Source: Sulfurimonas indica
GTDB lineage: Bacteria > Campylobacterota > Campylobacteria > Campylobacterales > Sulfurimonadaceae
Assembly (NCBI RefSeq): GCF_009192995.1
Contig: NZ_SDID01000006.1
Coordinates: 1-64,000, forward strand
Direction of reading: 5' to 3'
DNA length: 64,000 nt
Below the pieces are notes generated by a model. That model was not told where the DNA came from, did not search any database, and saw nothing but the letters and a program-made list of their open reading frames with translations. Positions 17,835 through 26,997 of the stretch are shown here, piece by piece; within the stretch, counting starts at the first letter, position 1; every line of letters begins with the position of its first letter. The translations under genes and the position numbers were made by a program.

Positions 17835-19001
17835 CTAACTCATATCTGCTTTTTTGGAAGCCATCAACACCATCCCAACTCCAAAGGAAGCACCAAGCAT
17901 AGCAGAACCCCCATAGGAAAGAAATGGAACTGAGATCCCTTTAATGGGTGTGATGCCACTGATTCCATAGGCATTTACCAAAAACGAAAATGCCAAAGTA
18001 AGTCCTATTCCTATGCTAAAAAGGTATAGACTTGTATCTTCCACACGATTGGCTACTTTAAAAATTCGCTGTAGCATCCACATAAATACCACGACAACGA
18101 ATAAAAGCCCGACAAAACCAAACTCTTCTGCAAGACCTGCTAAGACAAAGTCCGTATGCACCTCTGACAAAAATCCAAGTTTAAATGTTCCGTTTGCAAG
18201 ACCCGTACCGAAAAAGCCACCGTTATGAATGGCATTGAGCGAGTTTCCTATCTGATAGGGTTCTACTTCAACAGGTACACGCAATTTATCTGCTATGGCA
18301 TCCGGCAAGAGTTCCAAAACAGAGTTTTGCGCTATCGACCACCATGATTTTATACGCAAGATTCGATGCTCGGCTGTTAGTATAAAGACAACAACTGCGC
18401 TGAAAATCCCACCCAAGATAGTAAGGAAAAAACGAAAACTGCTTCCTGCAAAGATAAGCATAAAAAGCAAGGTTGCACCTAAAACAACGACCTGTCCCAA
18501 ATCTTTTTGTAAAAAGGCAATGATAAACATCGCCATAATAAAGATAACCGCATAAGGCAGAAATCGTTTAAACTCATTTTTGAGTCCCATACCATCATGA
18601 TGCCCTAACTTGCGTGAGAAACTCCATGCAAGAAAATAGACAAAACCGACCTTGAAAAACTCAACAGGTGCCAAAGAGAAACCTGCGATCTTTATCCACC
18701 GCTTTGCACCTCCTACCTCACTCACTATCGTCTCAGGTAAAAACGGCATCGCTATCATTAAAATCAAAGAGCCAAAAAAGAGCGTAAAACCGATAGGTTT
18801 GAGCCACTTGTCCGGATTAAGTTGTGAAAGAGTATAAATGATACCAATACCCAAAAATGCAAAAATGGATTGGCGGATGACAAAGTGAAACTCATTGACG
18901 CCAAAAAGCAGTACCGTATAAGTCGTGAGTGTATAAGAGAGGATGATACTGAGTCCTATCAGGATACTTACAAGTGTAAAAAGCTGTCTGTCTGCACCCA
19001 T
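17835..19001 (-). CDS. ftsW: FtsW/RodA/SpoVE-family peptidoglycan polymerase
   Basis: A SEDS protein of 388 residues with about ten membrane helices. Signatures are WSIAQNSVLELLPDAIADKL in the large loop, GFVGLLFVVVVFMW, and near the end PIKGISVPFLSYGGSAML, the classic SEDS C-terminal motif. Its place directly upstream of murG favours FtsW (septal synthesis) over RodA. A TTG lies one codon before the ATG at 19001; I chose the ATG. Confidence 0.92.
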   Translation of the reverse strand: MGADRQLFTLVSILIGLSIILSYTLTTYTVLLFGVNEFHFVIRQSIFAFLGIGIIYTLSQLNPDKWLKPIGFTLFFGSLILMIAMPFLPETIVSEVGGAKRWIKIAGFSLAPVEFFKVGFVYFLAWSFSRKLGHHDGMGLKNEFKRFLPYAVIFIMAMFIIAFLQKDLGQVVVLGATLLFMLIFAGSSFRFFLTILGGIFSAVVVFILTAEHRILRIKSWWSIAQNSVLELLPDAIADKLRVPVEVEPYQIGNSLNAIHNGGFFGTGLANGTFKLGFLSEVHTDFVLAGLAEEFGFVGLLFVVVVFMWMLQRIFKVANRVEDTSLYLFSIGIGLTLAFSFLVNAYGISGITPIKGISVPFLSYGGSAMLGASFGVGMVLMASKKADMS

Positions 19002-19005
19002 CAAT

Positions 19006-19530
19006 CTACTTTATTTTGTTGATTTTTAAAACAAACTCAACTTCGGGCTTTGAAATATGTAACTCTTTTGCGATTGTATCAATCGATACCCCCTGTTGAA
19101 ACAAGGAGATAATTTTTTCATCATCATTGCCATGAATAGAAGAAGGAATGCTAATCTGCTTCACGCCACTCTCTAATTGTGCGATGCGGGACTCTATCTC
19201 TACTTCAATGCTCTCAATGTTATTTTGTATCTGTTTGAGTGCAAGTGAAAGCGGTTGGACCATATCATAGACACTGCGTTCTATCTCTTGATAAATCTCA
19301 TCATCACTCATACGCGATGGTGCTTTTTTGATAGCAGATTCTGTCTCTTTAAGCTCACGTTTTAAGTAAAATATCTCTCTGTTTAGATCTTCTACCACAG
19401 AAGCGACTGAGCGGATATTACGTGAGTAGTCGGAATCTTTTGAGTAGACATAATAGAGCAGGTAAAGAATAACTCCCGCCATAATGACAATAATATACTC
19501 AATATTAAATTGAAAATTTTCTAAGTTCAC
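19006..19530 (-). CDS. membrane-anchored coiled-coil protein with C-terminal HTH-like segment
   Basis: A 174-residue protein of unknown function. Residues 11-29 form one membrane helix (YIIVIMAGVILYLLYYVYS). Residues 40-120 are predicted coiled coil (EDLNREIFYLKRELKETESA). The last 35 residues (IISLFQQGVSIDTIAKELH..PEVEFVLKI) look like the degenerate helix-turn-helix of DUF6115-type proteins. It overlaps the upstream hypothetical gene by 4 bases and ends 4 bases before ftsW, so it probably belongs to the same transcript as the cell-wall genes. Confidence 0.65.
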   Translation of the reverse strand: MNLENFQFNIEYIIVIMAGVILYLLYYVYSKDSDYSRNIRSVASVVEDLNREIFYLKRELKETESAIKKAPSRMSDDEIYQEIERSVYDMVQPLSLALKQIQNNIESIEVEIESRIAQLESGVKQISIPSSIHGNDDEKIISLFQQGVSIDTIAKELHISKPEVEFVLKINKIK

Positions 19531-20051
19531 TGTTTTTTCTCTCTTGCCTGACGAATTAAAATTCTCTCACGTGCTGTCATATAAGCCGCCCACTCTTTCT
19601 CATCTCTCTCATGCATACGGACTGTCTCTGCCAGTTGTGAATCTAACGCTTTAAAAAAGAGTCCGACATCACGTTTAGGGTGTACAGGCATCGCTACACG
19701 CCCATAGTAGATCTTCCCGGCTTGCAGCAGTGGCTCTTTAAGTTTGAAATGCTCAAACCCAATGGATTCAATCTCCACTTCCTGCGTGAGGGAGACCCGT
19801 TTTGGTGTCTCATTTTTCAAAAATGCCTCTAACGCGTCTATCTTTCTATGTAATTCTACGACAAGATTTAAAAGCACAGGATCTGTCTCAGCCGTATCAC
19901 CTCTTGCTTTTGCAAGTTTTAGCCACTGGCTTATTGGGTCATCATCACTCTCACTGAGCTGTTGAAACTCTCTCTCATATGCCTCCTTATCCAGTGAAGC
20001 CTCTGAGAATGCAATACTTATCGGTGCTGGGACTAAACGAGGTTGACTCAT
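19527..20051 (-). CDS. hypothetical protein, possibly PilZ-like
   Basis: A 174-residue cytosolic protein. The helical first half includes PISQWLKLAKARGD and LLNLVVELHRKIDALEAFLKNE. The second half, with ESIGFEHFKLKEPLLQAG and YYGRVAMPVHPKRDVGLFF, resembles the beta-barrel part of atypical PilZ proteins, and the end is rich in Arg (TARERILIRQAREKK). The canonical RxxxR and D/NxSxxG c-di-GMP motifs are not evident, so nucleotide binding is doubtful. It overlaps its neighbours on both sides by 4 bases (ubiA-type gene upstream, coiled-coil gene downstream). Confidence 0.55.
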   Translation of the reverse strand: MSQPRLVPAPISIAFSEASLDKEAYEREFQQLSESDDDPISQWLKLAKARGDTAETDPVLLNLVVELHRKIDALEAFLKNETPKRVSLTQEVEIESIGFEHFKLKEPLLQAGKIYYGRVAMPVHPKRDVGLFFKALDSQLAETVRMHERDEKEWAAYMTARERILIRQAREKKQ

Positions 20052-20920
20052 GAGACTATCCTATCAATTATTATCAGTAGAAAAAAGGCAATGCCCAAGT
20101 AGCCATTTACTGTAAAAAATGCTCTGTCAATTTGCGTAAAATCACGTCGTACCAACTGCTGCTCATACAATAGAACAAATCCACTTCCAAATGCTGCTAC
20201 ATAAGCGAAAAAGCCAAGGTCAGCTGCCCAAACAAATAAAATCCAAAAAAGAACTGCCAAAGCATGAAAGAGTGCCGAGATGAAGAGTGTAGCCTCTGCT
20301 CCGTAACGCGAGGGAATGGAGTAGAGATTATTGTCTTTGTCAAAATCGATATCTTGCAAAGAGTAAAGCAGATCAAATCCAGCTACCCAAAAAATCACTC
20401 CCAAAGAGAGTAAAACAGACCAAAGCTCAATCGTAGCACTCACGGCTACAACACCGGCAATCGGTGCAAGACCAAGGGCAAGCCCCAAAACAACATGTGC
20501 CAAAGAAGAGAAACGTTTAAAATAAGAGTATGATGCAAGTACCAAGAGTATAGGCAGAGAGAGTGCAAAGGCCAAAGAGTTTATCAGATAGGCAACAGCA
20601 ATAAAAATGAGTGCATTAACAACTATAAATATCATCATGCTCACTGCATCCAGGCGCCCATCTACATTTGGTCGCGTTGCAGTACGAGGGTTTTTTGCAT
20701 CTATGTCCCTGTCAGCATAACGGTTCACACCCATTGCGAAGTTTCGAGCACTCAGTGCTGCTAAAACACCTAAAATGAGCAGTCCAAAACCAAACCATCC
20801 ATCTGCTGCAACAACCATAGCGATGAAAATAAACGGCAGTGAAAATATAGAGTGTTCAAACATGACTAGTTCGTTAAAATCTTTTGCTTTTTGTATCAGT
20901 CTTTGCAAATTCCACCCCAT
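20048..20920 (-). CDS. mqnP: UbiA-family prenyltransferase, probably MqnP of menaquinone synthesis
   Basis: A 290-residue intramembrane prenyltransferase with eight or nine helices. The first Asp-rich motif is NRYADRDIDAKNPRTATR and the second is DLLYSLQDIDFDKDNN, both needed to bind magnesium and the polyprenyl diphosphate. UbiA-type enzymes prenylate aromatic acids. Because the window also encodes MqnC of the futalosine pathway, the likely role is MqnP rather than ubiquinone UbiA. That choice is inference; the motif set fits both. Confidence 0.82.
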   Translation of the reverse strand: MGWNLQRLIQKAKDFNELVMFEHSIFSLPFIFIAMVVAADGWFGFGLLILGVLAALSARNFAMGVNRYADRDIDAKNPRTATRPNVDGRLDAVSMMIFIVVNALIFIAVAYLINSLAFALSLPILLVLASYSYFKRFSSLAHVVLGLALGLAPIAGVVAVSATIELWSVLLSLGVIFWVAGFDLLYSLQDIDFDKDNNLYSIPSRYGAEATLFISALFHALAVLFWILFVWAADLGFFAYVAAFGSGFVLLYEQQLVRRDFTQIDRAFFTVNGYLGIAFFLLIIIDRIVS

Positions 20921-20962
20921 ATTTTGTGTTTATGTTATATCTTATCAAAAAGTGATTTAAAC

Positions 20963-23900
20963 TTAGATGATATTTGACAGACCATTCTCTAAAGTTTTGA
21001 TATACATATACATCTGATCAATTTCAAGCTCATAATCTCTTAGAATTTTCATCTCTGCATCTTTCTCAATACCACTCATAAGTTCAGAAATATCACTGAT
21101 ATAGAGTGCACTCGCAGCTCCTTTTAACTTATGGACGATTTTATATATCTGTGTTATATTTTTTAGTTTGATGGCCTCTTCAAGTTCTGGAACTTCCTCT
21201 TTGAGGCTCTCTAAAAATGTACGTAAAAGTTTTACAGAGACCGCTTCTCTCAAGCCTATTTTACTCTTTAAACTCTCTAAAATTTCTTCAATTAAAAGCA
21301 GACCCATCTCATTGTCTGTTTTTGAGTATTTACATAAAATATTTTCCAAAGCAGTCACATCAATAGGTTTACTCAAATAATCATTCATACCGCATTGTAA
21401 GAACTTCTCTTTGTCACCTTCAAGAGCATTTGCCGTCAATGCAACAATAGGTATATCTAAATGAAGATTCTCTCGCACATATTTTGTTGCATCGATGCCA
21501 TTGAGTACCGGCATATTGATATCCATCAAGATAAGGTCATATTTCTGCTCTTTGAGTTTATCAAGAGCATCTCTACCATTAACAGCAAAATCAAGCGTAA
21601 TATTTTTATACTTTTGAAATATAGACTCAATAAGCATACGGTTAACCTCATAATCTTCTGCTACTAAAACCTTCAAGTGTAGTCTGTCACAATCTTCATC
21701 TTTTTGACAAACATTCTCTTCTACAAACTGTGTATCTTCTAGCTCCCTTTCTTCACACAGATCAAAAGTCATCTCAAAGTAGAACTTACTTCCTTTTCCC
21801 TCTTGCGATGTCACTTTAAGCTCACTGTTAAAAGCCTTGATCAGATCAGAACTGATACTAAGACCCAGACCAGTACCTCCAAACTTTCTTGTCGTCGATG
21901 CATCTGCCTGTGAGAAAGGTTTAAATATCTCTTTTATCTTGGATTTTGGAATCCCGATACCGCTGTCTTCAACACTAAAACGGAGGGTTTGCTTCTTTTT
22001 TTCTGTTTTTATCAAAGAGACCTTAAATGCGACCTCACCAAATTTGGGTGTAAACTTGATGGCATTTGAAAGCAGATTTATTTTTATCTGTCGCAGTCGC
22101 ATCGCATCACTTAAGATGCATTTTGAAATCTTCCCATCAATTTCAATTGTATAGTTTATAGACTTCTCCTGTGCGACTGTTTTAAGAAGCTCATATGTCG
22201 TCATAAACTCTTCGAACGGATTGATATGAACTTTTTCAAGAACGATTTTTTTATTTGTTATCTTTGAAGAGTCCAGGATGTCATTAACAATCTCAAGCAG
22301 TATCTTGGTTGAGCTTCCAATGACTTTGACATATTTTTCCTGTGTTGCATCAAGGTCTGTTTTTGCAAGAAGTTCGGAAAAACCCAAAATACCATTCATA
22401 GGAGTACGAATCTCATGACTCATGTTGGCCAAGAACATCGCCTGTGCAGCACCTGCTTCTTCTGCTTTTTTTCTACTCTCGACCAAAGAAGTAACATCTT
22501 CACGAATAGCCATATACTCTATGACATTACTGTTTTCATCATGAATCGGAATAATGGAACATTTTACATGATAGACAGACCCATCTTTGGCTCTGTTGGA
22601 AAACTCTCCTTTCCAAATCTCCCCTTTTGTAATGGTCTCCCACATTTGTGCAAAAAGGGTATCGGGAACATTCGGATCACGTATGATACTATGTGCTTTA
22701 CCTAAAAGTTCATCCCGTGTATAGCCACTTATTTTTTCAAACTGTTCATTCACATAGGTAATGATTCCATCTGTATCTGTACGAGAGATGATGACACTAC
22801 TCTCGAGTGCTTTTAAAAACTCATCAAGTTTGAACTTAGAGGCTCGAAAACCTCTCTCCTGCTCTTTTAACTCTCTTGTCACATACTCTATGAGATTAAA
22901 GAGTGCACTGTCTGTCTTGGATGCATTGTAGATATTATCTTTGCCTACCGGGTGATGTGGCAGTATTTGTGTCCCTTTTTCACGTAAAAAAAGCAAAGTT
23001 GTCGTAATATTGAGCAGTTTTGTCTGCTGCTTGTAAAAGAAAAACTCCCCGTAAGTAAAAAAACCACTTGTTGGCGCCGTATTTTCAATAACGCGGAAAG
23101 TTTTTTCCAAATCCTTTTCTAAAAACATCTTTCTTGCTATACAGGAGTAGATAAAACATGCCTGCAGCGCTTCTGATGCTTTGAGCTGCTCTTTTGGATT
23201 GTACTGATTAACAAGTGTTCTGCTTCCGATTCCAAAGCGTACAACAGAACCCTCTTCAATATTACCACCATACAATATACTGCCATCCTCTGCAACACTC
23301 AGCATTGAGCGTGCTATGAGCATATCATCATTTTCTAAAATCAACGGAAACTCTATGGTTGAAGCCGGCATATTCTCAACTGCAAACTCTCCTAATACCT
23401 CTGCATATATATCTTTTATAGGACGGTTATCTATCTCATAGACTCTGGCACCTTCAGATTTTGTTATGACAAAGGTAGGACCGACTGCATGCCAACCAAG
23501 ATTATAATCCTGCAGTACTTCTAAATCTTCTCCTTCTAAAGCAACACAAACAGCGCCGCCGGAAAATATTTTATTGCCAAAAATCGTATATGTCTTTTGA
23601 AAGTCCAGCATATCTGCTGCCATACCACCGGCGATGACAGCCTTGTTAAAGTTCATAGAATTTAAGCCAAGAAGATACTCCTGACCATTATGCCCAAGTC
23701 CATCCAAAAAACTGATAACACATTTTGTATCTTTATGAAAAACTTTTTTTGAGAGTGTAAGACCTAATTTATAAGAGTCTTTTTCTATGGCATAAAAAGC
23801 ATTTATTTTACTCTTTTGGAATACGGAAATACTTAAAACAGTACTTCTGTTGATCATCTTCCCTGCAATAATCTCACCTGCAGTAGATGTCCCGATAAGT

Positions 23901-24073
23901 GTTGCGTGAGGCAGTACTTCAAGGATCTCTGTTAAATTGTTTTGTATCTGTTTGTATGTTTGCGAGCTAAAAAGTTGAATGAGAACAGTACTGGAGTCTT
24001 TCTCTATTGCAAGAGAATCAATATACTTCAAAAAAGCATCCTGTGTATCGTAGATGTAGTTATACTGCTTCAT
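20963..24073 (-). CDS. FIST-PAS hybrid sensor histidine kinase with receiver and HPt domains
   Basis: This 1036-residue multidomain sensor has, in order: FIST_N and FIST_C (about residues 20-365, with VLIQLFSSQTYKQ and NLGWHAVGPTFVI), a PAS domain (about 410-530, VIISRTDTDGIITYVNEQFE), a histidine kinase core with SHEIRTPMNGILGFSEL and ATPase motifs GIGIPKSKIKEIF and GGTGLGLSIS, a receiver (YDLILMDINMPVLNG) and an HPt domain (IVHKLKGAASAL). No membrane helix is obvious, so it is probably cytosolic. FIST domains are thought to bind small ligands such as amino acids. It is a complete phosphorelay in one chain; the output regulator is not nearby. It stands alone, divergent from the next gene. 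Confidence 0.9.
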   Translation of the reverse strand: MKQYNYIYDTQDAFLKYIDSLAIEKDSSTVLIQLFSSQTYKQIQNNLTEILEVLPHATLIGTSTAGEIIAGKMINRSTVLSISVFQKSKINAFYAIEKDSYKLGLTLSKKVFHKDTKCVISFLDGLGHNGQEYLLGLNSMNFNKAVIAGGMAADMLDFQKTYTIFGNKIFSGGAVCVALEGEDLEVLQDYNLGWHAVGPTFVITKSEGARVYEIDNRPIKDIYAEVLGEFAVENMPASTIEFPLILENDDMLIARSMLSVAEDGSILYGGNIEEGSVVRFGIGSRTLVNQYNPKEQLKASEALQACFIYSCIARKMFLEKDLEKTFRVIENTAPTSGFFTYGEFFFYKQQTKLLNITTTLLFLREKGTQILPHHPVGKDNIYNASKTDSALFNLIEYVTRELKEQERGFRASKFKLDEFLKALESSVIISRTDTDGIITYVNEQFEKISGYTRDELLGKAHSIIRDPNVPDTLFAQMWETITKGEIWKGEFSNRAKDGSVYHVKCSIIPIHDENSNVIEYMAIREDVTSLVESRKKAEEAGAAQAMFLANMSHEIRTPMNGILGFSELLAKTDLDATQEKYVKVIGSSTKILLEIVNDILDSSKITNKKIVLEKVHINPFEEFMTTYELLKTVAQEKSINYTIEIDGKISKCILSDAMRLRQIKINLLSNAIKFTPKFGEVAFKVSLIKTEKKKQTLRFSVEDSGIGIPKSKIKEIFKPFSQADASTTRKFGGTGLGLSISSDLIKAFNSELKVTSQEGKGSKFYFEMTFDLCEERELEDTQFVEENVCQKDEDCDRLHLKVLVAEDYEVNRMLIESIFQKYKNITLDFAVNGRDALDKLKEQKYDLILMDINMPVLNGIDATKYVRENLHLDIPIVALTANALEGDKEKFLQCGMNDYLSKPIDVTALENILCKYSKTDNEMGLLLIEEILESLKSKIGLREAVSVKLLRTFLESLKEEVPELEEAIKLKNITQIYKIVHKLKGAASALYISDISELMSGIEKDAEMKILRDYELEIDQMYMYIKTLENGLSNII

Positions 24074-24181
24074 GCAACTTCTTTTATATATATAGAGTTC
24101 TTTTTAGGCTAATTATACTACAAAGTAAATTAACAAAAATTTTAGTAAAATATCTCACAGACAACCTTAATTGAGGCAAAA

Positions 24182-24820
24182 ATGAAACTTATATCTTTAC
24201 TCCTGCTAACACTTTTTCTTAGTGCATGTAACTTTGGTGAATCTCCCGAAGAGATAGCTGCAAAAAAACTCCAAGAGAAAAAAGCTTTTGAAGAAAAAAT
24301 AGCCGCTGCCAAAGAGGTGCAACTCAAAAAAATAGATGCACAAAAAGAGCAGGAACTTGCTAAAATTGAGTCACAGACAACTTTGGCAAAACTGGAAAAA
24401 GAGCAACTTTTAGAGAAGATAAAACTCGAAGCTGAAGCTAAAAAAGAGTCCTTTGAGGCAAAACTGCGTGACTTGGAGCGGGCTGATTCGATGGAGATAA
24501 AACGCTATCTTCTATTGATACTTTTCTTACTTTTAGTCATCATCAGCTACTTTGTCTATCTCTACTTCAAGCGCAAACATGATGACCAGCTTCGAGCCTA
24601 CCAGGACAACCTTAACAAATATTTTCATCAGCAGGAGAATATGACACGTATGCGTATCGCTGAAAAAATCATCGATACCGTTGCCAGCGGTAAACTCGCT
24701 AAAGAGCAAGAGAGTGAACTCATCAAAGCACTCAGCGGTAATATACAGCCATCGCAAGAGCCAAAACTTCTTACTGAAACAACAGAAGATGCCCAAATAG
24801 TTCAAGAAAGTAAAAAGTAG
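24182..24820 (+). CDS. lipoprotein with coiled coil and internal membrane helix
   Basis: A 212-residue protein of unknown function. The N-terminus is a lipoprotein signal with lipobox LSAC (cysteine at residue 16). Residues 25-100 are a Lys/Glu/Ala-rich coiled coil, followed by a strong membrane helix (LLLILFLLLVIISYFVYLYF, about 113-132) and a cytosolic-looking tail. A lipid anchor on the outer face plus an internal helix is an odd topology: the coiled coil would lie in the periplasm tethered at both ends. It is followed after 5 bases by the cardiolipin synthase gene. Confidence 0.65.
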   Translation: MKLISLLLLTLFLSACNFGESPEEIAAKKLQEKKAFEEKIAAAKEVQLKKIDAQKEQELAKIESQTTLAKLEKEQLLEKIKLEAEAKKESFEAKLRDLERADSMEIKRYLLLILFLLLVIISYFVYLYFKRKHDDQLRAYQDNLNKYFHQQENMTRMRIAEKIIDTVASGKLAKEQESELIKALSGNIQPSQEPKLLTETTEDAQIVQESKK

Positions 24821-24825
24821 TAGCA

Positions 24826-26250
24826 ATGTTACCGATGATACTCTATGTTTTAGCATTTTTTCATCTGCTGGGTATCATCTCTGCACTCAATGCCGTTATG
24901 ACGGTAAGAACCTCTCAAGGTGCCATCGCATGGGTTATCTCACTACTTACATTTCCCTATATTGCCGTACCTCTTTACTGGCTTTTTGGCAGAAGCAAGT
25001 TCAACGGCTACACCACAGCCAGAAAAGAGGCTGAAAAACTCGTAAGTAATAAACTTCATAAAATTGTCACCCATCTACAAAGCTACAGACCCGCTAAAGA
25101 ATCTCTTGGATTTTTGGAAAAAGCCTCCCAAAAACTGGCAAAAATGCCCTATCTTCATGCAAATGATGTTGAGCTGCTCATCGATGGAGAAGTAACATTT
25201 CAAAGTATTTTACAAGGCATTGAAAAAGCAAAAAGTTATATACTTCTTGAATTTTACATCGTTCGTGATGATACACTTGGTGTACAGATCCAAGAAGCTC
25301 TTGTCACAAAAGCAAAAGAAGGAGTAAATATCTACTTCTTATATGATGAGATAGGCAGCTATCAACTCTCAGATGAGTACATTGAGACAATGCGCCGTAT
25401 TGGCATCGAGGTCTATACTTTTAATACACAAAAAGGAATAAAAAACAGATTTCAAATCAACTTTCGAAACCACAGAAAAATCGTCGTCGTTGATGGTGAA
25501 TCTGCTTGGACTGGTGGGCATAATATCGGTGATGAGTATCTCTCTAAAAGTAAAAGATTTGGACACTGGCGAGATACCCATATAAAAATCACAGGTCCAT
25601 CAGCCATTGCCATTCAAAAGACATTTATCGAAGACTGGTTTTGGGCCGCAGAATACCTCATTAATGAATTGCAATGGATACCAAGACCTGCAACAAACGC
25701 AGATAAAAAAGTTCTTATTATCCCCTCTTCTCCTGCTGATGAGATAGAGACTGCTTCGCTGATGTTCCTGCAGGCCATTAATGCTGCAAAAGAGCGCATC
25801 TGGATATCGAGCCCCTACTTCGTACCTGATGGTGCTATCATAAAAGCCTTACAGCTGGCAGGACTTCGCGGTGTGGATGTTCGCATCCTGATTCCACAAA
25901 AAGCGGATAACCTGCTTATCTATCTTGCTTCTTTTACCTATTTTGAGACAGTAAGTTCTACAGGTGTGAAGATTTTTCGATACAGAGATGGTTTTTTACA
26001 TCAAAAAGCAATGCTCTTAGATGACTCTCACGCAGCTGTCAGTACAGCAAATCTTGATAACCGTTCACTTCGCCTTAATTTTGAAATCACAGCTCTTATC
26101 GCAAATAAGGAGTTTACACAAGAGGTAAAGAAAATGTTTGAAGATGATTTTAAACACGCATCTGAAGTTAAAATGGCTGATATAGAGAAAATGCCTTTTG
26201 CATTTAAACTCATCACACGTCTGGCAAGACTGACTTCGCCGATACTCTAA
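24826..26250 (+). CDS. clsA: cardiolipin synthase
   Basis: A 474-residue phospholipase-D superfamily enzyme with two N-terminal membrane helices (MILYVLAFFHLLGIISAL and VISLLTFPYIAVPLYWLF). Two HKD motifs are intact: NHRKIVVVDGESAWTGGHN and LHQKAMLLDDSHAAVSTANL. It condenses two phosphatidylglycerols to cardiolipin. A TTLP-like N-terminus and the length match bacterial ClsA. It lies in a tight plus-strand run with the lipoprotein, EEP-family and miaA genes. Confidence 0.93.
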   Translation: MLPMILYVLAFFHLLGIISALNAVMTVRTSQGAIAWVISLLTFPYIAVPLYWLFGRSKFNGYTTARKEAEKLVSNKLHKIVTHLQSYRPAKESLGFLEKASQKLAKMPYLHANDVELLIDGEVTFQSILQGIEKAKSYILLEFYIVRDDTLGVQIQEALVTKAKEGVNIYFLYDEIGSYQLSDEYIETMRRIGIEVYTFNTQKGIKNRFQINFRNHRKIVVVDGESAWTGGHNIGDEYLSKSKRFGHWRDTHIKITGPSAIAIQKTFIEDWFWAAEYLINELQWIPRPATNADKKVLIIPSSPADEIETASLMFLQAINAAKERIWISSPYFVPDGAIIKALQLAGLRGVDVRILIPQKADNLLIYLASFTYFETVSSTGVKIFRYRDGFLHQKAMLLDDSHAAVSTANLDNRSLRLNFEITALIANKEFTQEVKKMFEDDFKHASEVKMADIEKMPFAFKLITRLARLTSPIL

Positions 26251-26252
26251 CA

Positions 26253-26990
26253 ATGTTTGCAACAAGAACCTCTCTTCAAAACACACTCCATGCAAAAAAG
26301 CCTCTTGCTTGCAGATTCTCTCTGTTAGTCTGGAATCTACATAAAGAGAACCAAACAGAGGCTTTTGAGAAAAAATTTCATGCATTGATGCAGAGTTATC
26401 CGAGTGATATTTTACTTTTCCAAGAGGTAAAATACCCGAAAAAATCAACTTTTTTCTTCCATAAACACGCCTACTTTCTTGCTGCAAATATAGAGACAAA
26501 ACATCACTGCTACGGTGTCTGTACTGCCACAAACTTTGCACTTGAAGCGATTCAAAACAGACGCACGACAAAAAAAGAGCTTGGTTTTATCACACATAAA
26601 AGTCTGCTTATCACCAAACATCAAATCTGCAGTAATAAAACGCTTCACATTGTCAATCTACACGCTATTAATTTTGTAAGCCATAAAATTTTTGCTGATG
26701 AATTAAAGAAAATAACCACCACTATTGCAAAACTTGACGGCGCACTCATTGTTGCAGGGGACTTTAACAACTGGAGCAAAAAACGATTTGCACTTCTGCA
26801 AGCATTTCAAAAAGAGCTCTCTTTAGAGAAACTTGAGCCTGAAAATCCACACCATATAAAACGTATCTTCTCTCAAGAGATTGACCATATCTACTATCGT
26901 GGTATCAAAGTTCTCCGTGCAGAAGCCATTGATACAAAAGATATCTCTGACCATAATCCTCTCTATGCAGAGTTTGAACTTGTGTTATAA
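26253..26990 (+). CDS. endonuclease/exonuclease/phosphatase (EEP) family protein
   Basis: A 245-residue protein of the EEP fold. Motifs in order are LLVWNLHKENQ (metal/asparagine), ILLFQEVKYP (catalytic Glu), VNLHAINF, VAGDFNNWSKKR (the GDFN core) and ISDHNPLYAEF (the terminal SDH). All catalytic positions are present. The family covers nucleases and lipid or sugar phosphatases, so the substrate is open. It starts 3 bases after clsA, and such neighbours suggest, weakly, a role in lipid or nucleic acid turnover. No signal peptide was seen. Confidence 0.82.
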   Translation: MFATRTSLQNTLHAKKPLACRFSLLVWNLHKENQTEAFEKKFHALMQSYPSDILLFQEVKYPKKSTFFFHKHAYFLAANIETKHHCYGVCTATNFALEAIQNRRTTKKELGFITHKSLLITKHQICSNKTLHIVNLHAINFVSHKIFADELKKITTTIAKLDGALIVAGDFNNWSKKRFALLQAFQKELSLEKLEPENPHHIKRIFSQEIDHIYYRGIKVLRAEAIDTKDISDHNPLYAEFELVL

Positions 26991-26997
26991 TCCGCTT

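Noticed and set aside
26881-26997. Longer miaA reading frame
   Set aside because: The extra 39 residues overlap the EEP gene and lack the MiaA start; the ATG at 26998 begins exactly with the family N-terminus.
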